From positions 166,442,574-166,506,573 of the forward strand of contig CM051461.1 in NCBI GenBank assembly GCA_028095005.1: a stretch of 64,000 nucleotides of DNA. The letters run 5' to 3'. Under the pieces are notes generated by a model. It was not told where the DNA came from, made no database searches, and saw only the letters and a list, made by a program, of their open reading frames with translations. Below, one piece after another: positions 48,456-57,600 of this stretch. A program made the position numbers and the translations under genes. Origin of the DNA: Rhynchospora pubera (lineage: Eukaryota; Streptophyta; Magnoliopsida; Poales; Cyperaceae). How positions within the stretch are numbered: the stretch's first letter is position 1; each line of letters opens with the position of its first letter.

Positions 48456-50218
48456 TGTTGGAGTTATGTCCTAGAAGTCAATAATTTAATGACTTAATTA
48501 TTAGTTTATGTTTTGGATGATAATTTATCATCTGTTCCTAGGTTTATTATTGACAAATTATTCAGGTTGAGGATCTGAATTGTAGATCTCTGTGGATCAT
48601 TCTTTAGAATGACAATAATAAATCTAAACGGTCCATAATCTTGATAATTAACAAGGAACATTAATTATCTTACAAGATTATTATGCAAGTTAAGTGATGA
48701 TTAAGTTCTACAAATCATAGGTAAAGAGTTACCAACTTAATTGCATATGTGTATGTTATGGAACATAGTACAGGACTTGACCCATCGAAATAAACATATG
48801 GATTGTGTTATGTGTCATTGTTTATTTCGTAATGATTTTGGTTCTAAGTTTGAGATGTTTATCTTTTCCACATGAGGATAGGTTCAATAAATATCGTCTA
48901 CCGCTGATTCCCGATAAGGGCTGCTATACGGACTTTATTTATGTTCTCTTGAATTGTGCGGGGAAAAGCTAATCATCAAGAAAACCGTATGTCCCTCATT
49001 AATTCACTTAGTGAGTGACGATATCAGTTTGGGCCCCTTGATGGAGATAGATTGTTTGCATGCAACTTTATACAATTATCTCTAGATCAAGAAACGTATA
49101 ATCTGCAAGAATGACACATTCCTATCTTGGATTATACGATGATATCGTGCGACATAAGAATCAAAATAGAGAAACATATTTATTCTCTTATGCAGGATTG
49201 AAATATTGTAGCAGTACACTATTTATGCGAATTGGGAGTCATAACGTGTTGCTAGATACCGCTTATGATTATTGGAATTAAATAACGATTTAATTTCATG
49301 GCCAACATAGCATAAATCCTCAAAGGGTCACACAAATAGGACATTAATCACACAGTGCATTATTTATTTATTCACAGCAGTAGGTTCTGTGGAAATATGA
49401 TAAGATTGATTAATTAATTATATACCGTTGCGAACCGTTATAATTAATTAAGTCAATGGATCATATAGAAATAAATTAATGCATTAACTAATCCTAAAAT
49501 AATTATTAATGAGTTAATAATTAATTTAGTTCAACACTTATCAATATAAATGGTTATATTGATTAATTGGGCCGTTATTTAAATAGCAAATAGATAGCCC
49601 AATTAAAGAGCAAATAAATGAGGCTTTAATTAATAGAATTAGAGACTAAATTGAGTGGATTAAGTGGCCCAAATAGGCCCAAAACGTGGCTGCCCAATAT
49701 GGTGGTAGGTGGGATGGCATAGTTGTAATTATGCAAGAGGTCAATTAGGTTTTGTGCTCTATATAAGGACCACTTATGAGAGCCTCCACCTAGCTTTCTC
49801 TCTCCTCTCATTCCCTCCCATGAGGCCGCCACCTTCCTCCTCTCTCCCTCTTATTTGCTCATGTGTTGAGCTATTTTCTCTCCACTAAATCAAGGTTGTT
49901 GATTGATGCAAGAGAGAAAACCATAGGGATTAGGCTTGTTCTTTGGGTATGCTAGCACGTACCTTGTAGAACGTGATTAATCCTCCTTGGTGGACTCGAG
50001 GGCGGTTACGAGACGTGGTGGAGACGGTGGAGAAGGCACGCCATCGATTCCCATGCCTTGGTCGAGCCCCGCGAATACGATTTCGCGGGAGGTATAATTT
50101 CCACCTTAATCTCTTTGTGTTAACTTGGCTTTTGTGCACGATTCGTTGTGTGTGTTGTTTCGATGGCTTAATTAACTTGTAATTAGCATAAAAATCGAAA
50201 ATTACACACTTCCTAACA
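48456..50218 (+). repeat. 3' LTR
   Basis: 1763 bp, same length as the 5' LTR and nearly identical to it. Preceded by the purine tract AAGTGGGAGAT. Confidence 0.93.
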
Positions 50219-51469
50219 ATAAATTGATCAAGCATGATGGAAAATCACGTAAGTACTTAAAGAAAAAGAATTTAATTCATTCATTCATTTTAATCCATTT
50301 TGAACTAACTTCATCTTTTTGTTTCAATCTCAGAGGAGTTTATGAGCACATTCGTGTTAAGATTGGACCTTGGAGAATTTCGCGTGAAAGTTCGCGAGGA
50401 GTACCGTGATGGTGTAGGCTACGATTATTCCCATTACACAGTTCAAATTCCACCCGACATGGAGCAAACCGATGTGCAATTGCCGTTCACTCGAACCACA
50501 TGTGAGTGCCAAAAACCACAATTGACAGGTATCCCTTGCGCACATGTCATTGCTGTTTGCAGGGAGACAAATTACAATGTAGATCAATTTGTGGATGGTC
50601 ACTATAGCATGCAAAACCAGCACATGATTTGGTCAGCAGGTCGGTTTCATTGTTACAAAGATGAGGAAGAGTGGCCAGTTTATACAGGTCCGATAATTGT
50701 CCCCGACAAGAGTTTGGTCAATCGAGGAAGGCGCAAAATCATTCGTGCAGAGATGTGGATGGATAGGATGGAAGGAAGGAAAGGTGGTGGAGGTTCCACA
50801 AGAAAAACAAAAAAGAAAAATCAAGGTGAAGCTTCAACCAGTCAACCGCGACAAGCAGCACCCCAACCGCCATATCCGATGGACGCATTGCAATCCGGTC
50901 GATACACCAGTAGACCACCAACAAGGGCCAACAGTCCAAGAAGGGCAGCGAGTACTGAACTTACTGTACAACCACAACCAGGACGAATGTCATTGCATGT
51001 TGATCCACGAAGCAACAATAATCGGGAGGACCAAGGATCTGTACAACCACAGAGAAATTCTATAAGCATTGATCCACGGGTAAGAGATGTCGCATCTGGA
51101 AATATGAGGAGTGAGTCGGCTAGATTTCCAACAGATCAAGGCAATACATCAAGGGAGAGAGGACGTAATGGATTGTTTGGGGGGAAATTTGGCAATATAC
51201 TGCCTTTCGGTAGGAAGAAAAAATGAAATAATTGAAGATTAAGTGTTGTCGTAATTTTATATATTGTAATAGAATGTATTGTGAGAGAATTTTACAATTA
51301 ACTCGTATAATATAATGTTGAAAGGTTTAGTGTTAGCATTGACAGACATGCATTTTTGTTATCTACAAAAAGCCCTAATCCTAAAAGGCTTTTGTACTCT
51401 ATAGTGTTAGCATTGACAGGCACTTGAACTTTTTAGTGTTGAGAAGCAGTTAATTAACTCGTAGCGCTA

Positions 51470-51805
51470 AAAGGCTTTGTACCCTTTTATAAAACGCGCT
51501 AAAAGGCTTTACCCTATTATAAAACGCGTTCAGAGGCTTTGTACCCTTTTATAAAACGCGCTAAAAGGCTTTACCCTTTTATAAAACGCGTTAAAAGGAT
51601 TTGTACCCTTTTATAAAACGCGCTAAAAGGCTTTACCCTTTTATAAAACGCGTTAAAAGGCTTTGTACCCTTTTATAAAACGCGCTAAAAGGCTTTACCC
51701 TATTATAAAACGCGTTCAGAGGCTTTGTACCCTTTTATAAAACGCGCTAAAAGGCTTTACCCTTTTATAAAACGCGTTAAAAGGCTTTGTACCCTTTTAT
51801 AAAAC
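51470..51805. repeat. Tandem array of CGCG palindrome half-sites
   Basis: A composite unit of about 62 bp (a 30-bp and a 32-bp version alternating) is repeated about five times. Each half has TTATAAAACGCG followed by C/T-TAAAAGGCTTT and ACCCTT. It lies 250 bp downstream of the transposase stop. Confidence 0.85.
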
Positions 51806-51865
51806 GCATCTCTCATTCTCACCTCTGAATATCATTCTCAGCTCTCATTCTCACCTCTCTCATTC

Positions 51866-52111
51866 TCACCTCTCAATGTTAATAAGTGTGAAATTGTAAT
51901 AAGAGATTTTCCGGTGGAATCTGTTATTATGTACGAAGGTCGGCCCAGATGGACAGCTCGCTAACTTCATCATTATCTGAGGTAGACCAACACTCTGCTG
52001 CCTACGATCATGGGTAATGGGCGGTAGAGTTCTGCCGACCCAATTAGGGAGGAACTCGACGACTGTCGAAGGCTCTCGCATAATTGGGCAACTGTCCATG
52101 AGTCTCCGCAA
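51866..52111 (-). other. Possible captured coding fragment, unrecognised
   Basis: An 81-codon open frame with fairly normal composition (for example PSTVVEFLPNWVGRTLPP). It resembles an exon of something, but there is no clear start, splice context or family match. It may be a host fragment picked up by the element, or noise. Confidence 0.25.
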
Positions 52112-52351
52112 ATCGTTGTTTTCATATTAATGAGAATTATTGTAATGAAAATTGTTATTAATTTAAATCGTTGTTTTCATATTAATGAGAGTTTTTGTAA
52201 TGAAATTTTTTCTTAATTTTTATATTAATTAGTTATAAATATTAAAACATAGATAAAACATAAAATCATACAATAACATAAATTCATACAATAACATAAA
52301 TTTCATAGAAAATAAAATACATAAATTTCATTATTCTAGCACAATTAAACT

Positions 52352-52606
52352 TTAATTTTTCTCCACTTCCTTAACGTCTTTATTCTTCTCCTCCTCCTTA
52401 TTCTCACTATAACTCTCATCTATTTGAACCCCCATACTAAAATCAGGACTCCTGCCACATCCTGGAGGGAAACGACGTACAGCAGAGACGGCCCTTCTCT
52501 TCGGAGGACCGTATAATGGGATCCTTTTTGCTCCCACATTAGGTGTTCCCTCTCCCACCTTGGATGTTTCTTCCCCCATCTTATTATTATTTTGATCCTT
52601 CTCCAT
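52352..52606 (-). CDS. Small element-borne protein with a SUVH-like VSAVRxFPPGCG motif
   Basis: An 84-residue frame. The N-terminal half is polar; residues 36-51 read KRRAVSAVRRFPPGCG; the tail is acidic/lysine-rich (ENKEEEKNKDVKEVEKN). The motif closely resembles the KVSAxRDFPPGCG block found upstream of the SRA domain in plant SUVH histone methyltransferases. No SRA or SET domain follows. A TATATATA box lies about 70 bp upstream on the minus strand (52677-52685), and the leader is A/C-rich as in plant genes. It is divergent from the 101-residue gene at 53102. It may be a captured host fragment or an accessory protein. Function unknown. Confidence 0.55.
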   Translation of the reverse strand: MEKDQNNNKMGEETSKVGEGTPNVGAKRIPLYGPPKRRAVSAVRRFPPGCGRSPDFSMGVQIDESYSENKEEEKNKDVKEVEKN

Positions 52607-52676
52607 TTCTCAAATTTCTGATTTTACGCGTCTTTTGTTTGTGATTTTTTGATACGAAATAGGAGAACGAATTGAG

Positions 52677-53008
52677 ATATATATAGGCAATTATTTAACC
52701 GTTTATAAAACGCGCTAAAATAGGGGTCTGCTCAAAAAACGCGCTATAAAACGCTGCTCAAACACAGTATCATGCTGCTCAAAAAGTGGACACCACCTTT
52801 GTACGCGTTTATAAAACGCGTTGGAGGCCTCCGAACGCGTTTTATAAACGCGTACGAAGGTGGTGTCCAGGTAAAATAGCAAAACAGACTGACAGCCTGC
52901 GAAAGTATTGAATTCCATTAACTTAGCCCTTCGTACGCGTTTATAAAACGCGCTCAAACCTTATTACGCGTTTTATAAACGCGTACGAAGGGTTGAGTCT
53001 ATAAATAG
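52677..53008. promoter_or_regulatory. Bidirectional promoter with CGCG palindromes
   Basis: The interval between two outward-facing TATA boxes: TATATATA at 52677-52685 (minus) and TATAAATAG at 53000-53008 (plus). Between them are at least five copies of the palindrome, near 52700, 52804, 52836, 52937 and 52965, alternately CGCGTTTATAAAACGCG and its reverse complement. Confidence 0.65.
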
Positions 53009-53101
53009 TCCTGCTTCTCCGCAAATTCACGTCGAAAATTCAAAAATCAAAAACCAAAACTTTAGAGAAGTTACGCAGAGAAAAGAAACCGAGAAAACAT
53101 A

Positions 53102-53407
53102 ATGTCAACTAAACCACGTCATGTTTGTACCGGTGTGCTTCTACAAGGAGATGGAGGAATAAGTAAACGAGATATTCTTCGGCACGTCTACTTGCACTAT
53201 CCTTCCGACAAATTTTACGTGAAAGTTTTTCAACGCGACGTTTTTGTAGTGAGAGGGCCGAAATATTGGACGGATGCAGTTAAGAGGGATGGAGGATATC
53301 ATGTCCGACGTGGAGATGGAATCGTTTGGTTGCGTTTGCAACAGGCATGTCCTCCTGGGTTTGAAAATCACCCGTTAAATGGAAATGACATATATCATTT
53401 GGACTGA
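53102..53407 (+). CDS. Unrecognised 101-residue protein of the large Mutator-like element
   Basis: A single-exon frame with plant-like gene layout: TATA box at 53000, a 70-90-bp A/C-rich leader, then ATG with A at -3 (cataATGTC). The protein is compact and mixed in composition (GVLLQGDGGISKRDILRHVY, FYVKVFQRDVFVVRG, WTDAVKRDGGYHVRRGDG, ending NDIYHLD), with Trp, Tyr and Phe spread as in a folded domain. There is no signal peptide or membrane segment. I do not recognise a family. Its position inside the terminal repeats and its divergence from the 84-residue gene suggest an element-encoded accessory protein, as some autonomous Mutator-like elements carry (mudrB, VANC). That role is inferred. 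Confidence 0.6.
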   Translation: MSTKPRHVCTGVLLQGDGGISKRDILRHVYLHYPSDKFYVKVFQRDVFVVRGPKYWTDAVKRDGGYHVRRGDGIVWLRLQQACPPGFENHPLNGNDIYHLD

Positions 53408-53410
53408 TTA

Positions 53411-53545
53411 TTAGGTTTTCTATAATTAGATGTTTTTATTATTGTGTGTTCTATAATTAGGTTTTCTATAATTAGATGTTTTTATTATTGTGTGTTCTAT
53501 AATTAGGTTTTCTATAATTAGATGTTTTTATTATTGTGTGTTCTA
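53411..53545. repeat. 46-bp tandem repeat, about three copies
   Basis: Units begin AGGTTTTCTATAATTAGATG at 53413, 53459 and 53505 and contain TTATTATTGTGTGTTCTATA. It directly follows the stop codon of the 101-residue gene, so it lies in the likely 3' UTR. Confidence 0.85.
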
Positions 53546-54124
53546 TTATTATCTGTTTTCTTTTATGTTTTAGTATATGTATTAATTCGTGTTTTAGTAT
53601 ATGTATTAATTCGTGTAGTATATGTGTTGTAAGTATTATTATCTAATTTATTTTAGTTTTTATTTTATCCATTTTCATTTTTATTGTTAAATTCGAAATA
53701 TTAATATTAATAGACTTAATATTTATTTAAATTATATTAGACATTACAACTCAATGAACATTATAACAAAAAACACAATACAAATTAAAAATTACAATTT
53801 ATTAAAATTTTGAACCACACAATACACAACAAAAAAAATTACAAAATACATAATATTAAAATTTTGAACCACATAAAAAAAAATTATAGAGGATCCATTG
53901 CTAAGGGTGGGAAGAGAAAACATCACCGCAACTAATAGAGAAAAGTAGGGGGACTGATTGTCATATTGACCCCCTCTTTTTCTGAGACTTGGATGAGGAT
54001 GACTGCATGTATGCAGATTCTCATCCAAGGATGCCGGCTGCGGTGTTATGGCTCGTAGACCCAGCCCAACAAACCGTCCTCTACACGTAATAACAGATTC
54101 CACAGGAAAGTTTTTATTTTAAAG

Positions 54125-54222
54125 TTGGTGGAATATTAATAGCCATAAGGATTGTGTGCGACTCTGTATCAGTGAATAAGTGTGCCGCATACAACCCTTA
54201 TGGCTATTAGTTTCGCACCAAC
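54125..54222. repeat. Hairpin-forming inverted repeat
   Basis: Arms of 36 nt at 54125-54160 and 54187-54222 (core AATAGCCATAAGG) with a 26-nt loop and a few mismatches, inside the right part of the large element. Confidence 0.75.
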
Positions 54223-54463
54223 TAATATTATTTTGCATTCCACCATCTGACTCTTCTTTTCCTCTCATTTTTTTCTTTTTTTCAGATCTTTTCTCTTTTT
54301 TTTTGATTTTGGACGACAGAAGGATGGGTATTTATATGGAAATTAGATTTCTCGAACGCGTTTTATAAAAGGGTAAGAACTCTTCTTACGCGTTTTATAA
54401 ACGCGTAAAATCAGAAAATAACGCGCAAACTCAGAAACTTTCGCCGCAATTACTGCAGCTTTT

Positions 54464-54639
54464 AGCGCGTTTTATAAACGCGTTTTAGGGCCTGTAACGC
54501 GTTTATAAAACGCGTTCGAGAGGAGAGAGGGAGGCGCGGTTTATAAACGCGTTGGAACTTTCTTCTTATTAAAAAAAAAATAAATAATTCTTTGTATTAA
54601 ATTTTTTGGTGTCTGAATTTTTATATTAAATAATTTCGG
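54464..54639. repeat. Right terminal inverted repeat of the large Mutator-like element
   Basis: Reverse complement of 38919-39094. The inner half carries the palindromes; the outer half is AT-rich and ends AATAATTTCGG. Confidence 0.9.
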
Positions 54640-54648
54640 GAAAAAAAG

Positions 54649-57600
54649 GGAATCCTCCATAATGTATTGAATGAACATGGTGCATTGATTAAGTTCCACT
54701 GATAAAACTCTTGCTAGGACGAGGACATGGTCCATGTGCATGGTCGATGCCAATATGGGAAAGATTAAAAGCTTTTTCAACCGTCCAGATTTATTGCAAG
54801 GAGCAGAATTCAACCGTCGGATCAAATATCGCGGTGCTGATTCAGGTCTGGTTTATGGTACGCCGGTACTGACAAGTAAATAACGGCACAAAATGCCACA
54901 TGGTAATTAATCCACGTGTCACTCTGTTAAATCTGACACTACTGTAGAACTGCTGCCCTGCATCCGCACAGCATAAAGTTAAATGCTTAACAGTCCCAAA
55001 AACAAAACAAGGAGGTCATCGCCAAAAACGGGAATTGCAAAAAACAAAATAATTGTTTTGTTTTTTTTCATCGTAGCAAGTAATTTTTTTTCTTTTTAAT
55101 AAGAGGCTACTTTTATAATAGAGTCTTTAGTCCACTATGTAAATTAGAATTTATCTTTCTTTTACATTCGGCGAAAATTGAATCCGCTATCTTCAGAATA
55201 ACAACGAAGTCATTGACCACTTATGTTGAACTCCACGTTCTCATAGCAAGTAAAGTTAAGATGACGTATTTTTCTCCTGGTTTTATATAATGCAATAAGT
55301 AAGATGTGTTTCGTACAAATATTTTTTTTAAAAAAAGAGAGATAAATAGCTCCAGCACAACATCATGTTCCATTTGTAAAAGAAGGCACGCTAAATAATA
55401 ATTAAGTTTCCACTTTGTGATCTCGATAATTATAATTAATGTTTAATCTCGAAAAATGACAATTTAAACATCTGATGAATATAAAATTGATAGATATTAT
55501 TTCAAAATTTAGTCTTTTTATCTTTTATGAAATGATCTTACATAATATAAGAATTAAATATTTGTATATTCGTATCTAAAATTTTTGTTACTTAATTGCT
55601 TGATGTTCAATGAAAAATCACACTATTTGGAATAACTACTGAAAGTGACGGCATTTATATCATATATCAAATAACTCAAAATATACGGGCTTCTATGAAT
55701 TTATTGAACTTGGTTTTCTTTCTATTTTGCTAGTTTGTTGCTGGTTGATTTTATGACGTGTTCTAACTTTAACAGTCCGAACGTTCGGTTGTTAAATTTT
55801 TTATATTGGATTTAAATATTTGCTTCATCGTACTTGTATATTATGTTTGTATCATTGCATCATTGCATGCAGAGGAAATCATTTTTGTCTTTTCACACAG
55901 AACTTGTGTATGTGGTTACGACTTACGACTGTAAATATTTTTTATTGTTTAAAATTTTTTCAATTCAAATTTTCAAACTCTAAATTGCACGTAATTGTTC
56001 CTATCCGCGTTGGAAATTTTTTCTACGCTGGACTTGATTATAAAGAAACCGGTTGCTGGGTGCGTCTTCTGGTGGCTTCTAGCAATGATACATTAAAAAT
56101 TCGCATAAAACGTACAGATATCCACCGCCCAAGGCTCTTTAACTCTTTATAAATCCTGACCCTACACGTTTCAAATTCTATCAGCTTTACTTTACATAAT
56201 TACATCAAACCATCTAGGCATGAGATTTCCGTGTCTCGCACGCATGAGATCACTTCTGCGCAAGTCGTTTTTACTTTACCCAACAATTTTTTTACATTTA
56301 CGTCCCACATAAAATTTCATATACAAATCACTATCTTTGCGGCAGCAAAGAAACTATTTGAAGATAAGGATTATCTTCTCTTAAAATAAGGATAATCTCT
56401 TTACTGCTTTTCTTATCTTCTCTTAAAATAAGGATAATCTCTTTACTGCTTTTCTAATTTCCAGCCTGTAAGGATTGTATGCTCAGCAATGTCTTTTTGC
56501 TGAAAATGACAAAGTAGTAAAAAAAATATTTTATTGTTTTTTTTAAGATGGCGATTTGCGTGTATTTTTTAAATCTATGTTCCATTCAATACTGTCAGTT
56601 TAATTACGTGGGACTAATACTATTGGAAATTATTTTTATTTTGGAAATTGATTATTGTGGTCAAGTGCATGTTATATTAGGTCAAAAGCTACCCATTTAT
56701 TTTAATAGAGCTTATTATTATGACTTTGGAGCATGCTAATGTGGGAAGCGGAATGATACTTAGCATGCACTGCAGCACTGGAATAAGCTCCGTTCTTTCT
56801 TTATTTTTCCCTGTATCTATGGAGCTTCAATTTATTATTATATGAATATGAATATTATATGCATATACATGGAGTAGTCTACATTGTTAATTGCTTCATT
56901 TTATGCCGTATAAGTCAATATCAGGAGAACAGCTAATTCAAATAACCGGCCAACCGGATTTCAAAAAAACAAAAATATCACAAACCTTAATTTTTAAACA
57001 AAATCAACTCTATGAAAACGACAATTTATGGAGCACAACTGCACACTGGTCCCCACTTAAAAAGACAAGTAGCAAACTGGTCCCTCATTTTATTTGCTCT
57101 TTTGACTCTGATGGCAGAATAATCTTGAGTAAGGTGCAACTTGAGATTTGATCGAGTTGAGAAATTGTTCTTGAGTAAAAATTGTATTGAAAATATTATA
57201 TGTAATATAAAAAGCGGACCGACTACGTAAGTTACACACAGGCATACGATGAATTTCGTTACCTTAATTAATTATGATTCGTTTTATTTTTATTTTTTAA
57301 ATTGAAGATAACTACTTCATTATCATTTTGAAAACGTTCTATTTATTCTATGTTGATACAGTTAAAATAGTTGTCTGATTTATATAATTTTAATTCCCTA
57401 ATTAAAACTTGTGGAATCAATTACTGAAGAGTGAAATATACCTGGAGAGTATTTTAGCAAAATTTTAGCAAAATTTTTGCAGATGCTCATCCTGGAGAGT
57501 GAAATATACCTTCGTATAAATCGATTTGCTGAATTATATTTTAATTTTGTACATATTAAATTGCAATGATAGGACTTTGATTAAAAAGGAGCACGCAAAT

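Larger units (their letters stand above)
40523..50223 (+). mobile_element. LTR retrotransposon, copia-like, nested in the transposase
   Basis: The element is 40528-50218 with a 5-bp duplication, ataaa, at 40523-40527 and 50219-50223. Two 1763-bp LTRs (TGTTGGAG...TTCCTAACA) enclose a 6165-bp interior. The primer-binding site TGGTATCAGAGCAC, complementary to initiator tRNA-Met, starts at 42292. The polypurine tract AAGTGGGAGAT abuts the 3' LTR. No long gag-pol frame survives; only decayed traces of reverse transcriptase and RNase H are visible. RNase H lying last before the polypurine tract fits the copia gene order. Confidence 0.93.
39425..51226 (+). pseudogene. MULE (MuDR-type) transposase, N-truncated and split by a retrotransposon
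   Basis: The frame is open at 39425-40527, resumes at 50224-50248 after the 5-bp duplication, has an intron (50249-50333) and ends at 50334-51226. The DDE domain shows SIDASFLSGRYKG (first Asp codon 39805-39807), CVISDRHKAI (second Asp codon 39994-39996) and a HRFCMQHVAENLWKEA zinc-binding-like stretch. I do not assign the third acid. The C-terminal exon has a SWIM zinc finger (CECQ then IPCAHVIAVC) and a long basic, low-complexity tail ending GRKKK. MuDR-family proteins normally have another N-terminal region upstream of the part seen here; it is absent, and no in-frame ATG precedes the domain. Both the deletion and the insertion should abolish function. Apart from those, the exons are free of stops, so the loss looks recent. 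Confidence 0.88.
38910..54648 (+). mobile_element. Large Mutator-like element, interrupted by an LTR retrotransposon
   Basis: The element is 38919-54639, flanked by a perfect 9-bp duplication, gaaaaaaag (38910-38918 and 54640-54648). Terminal inverted repeats of 176 bp start CCGAAATTATTTAATATAAA and are almost identical. Without the inserted retrotransposon the element is about 6.0 kb. It carries a MULE transposase gene, a divergent pair of small genes (52352-52606 and 53102-53407) and clustered palindromes of the type CGCGTTTATAAAACGCG in both ends, upstream of the transposase, in a tandem array and between the divergent genes. The same CCGAAATT terminus occurs on the small element at 30424. 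Confidence 0.93.

Noticed and set aside
53792..54103. 103-codon minus-strand open frame in the large element
   Set aside because: The second half is AT-rich low complexity (FFYVVQNFNIMYFVIFFVV), no start context or family match; its first part may be a captured fragment but I cannot support a gene.
55820..56152. 110-codon plus-strand frame
   Set aside because: Composition is not protein-like (Cys, His and Phe runs from AT-rich DNA), no start context or homologous motif.
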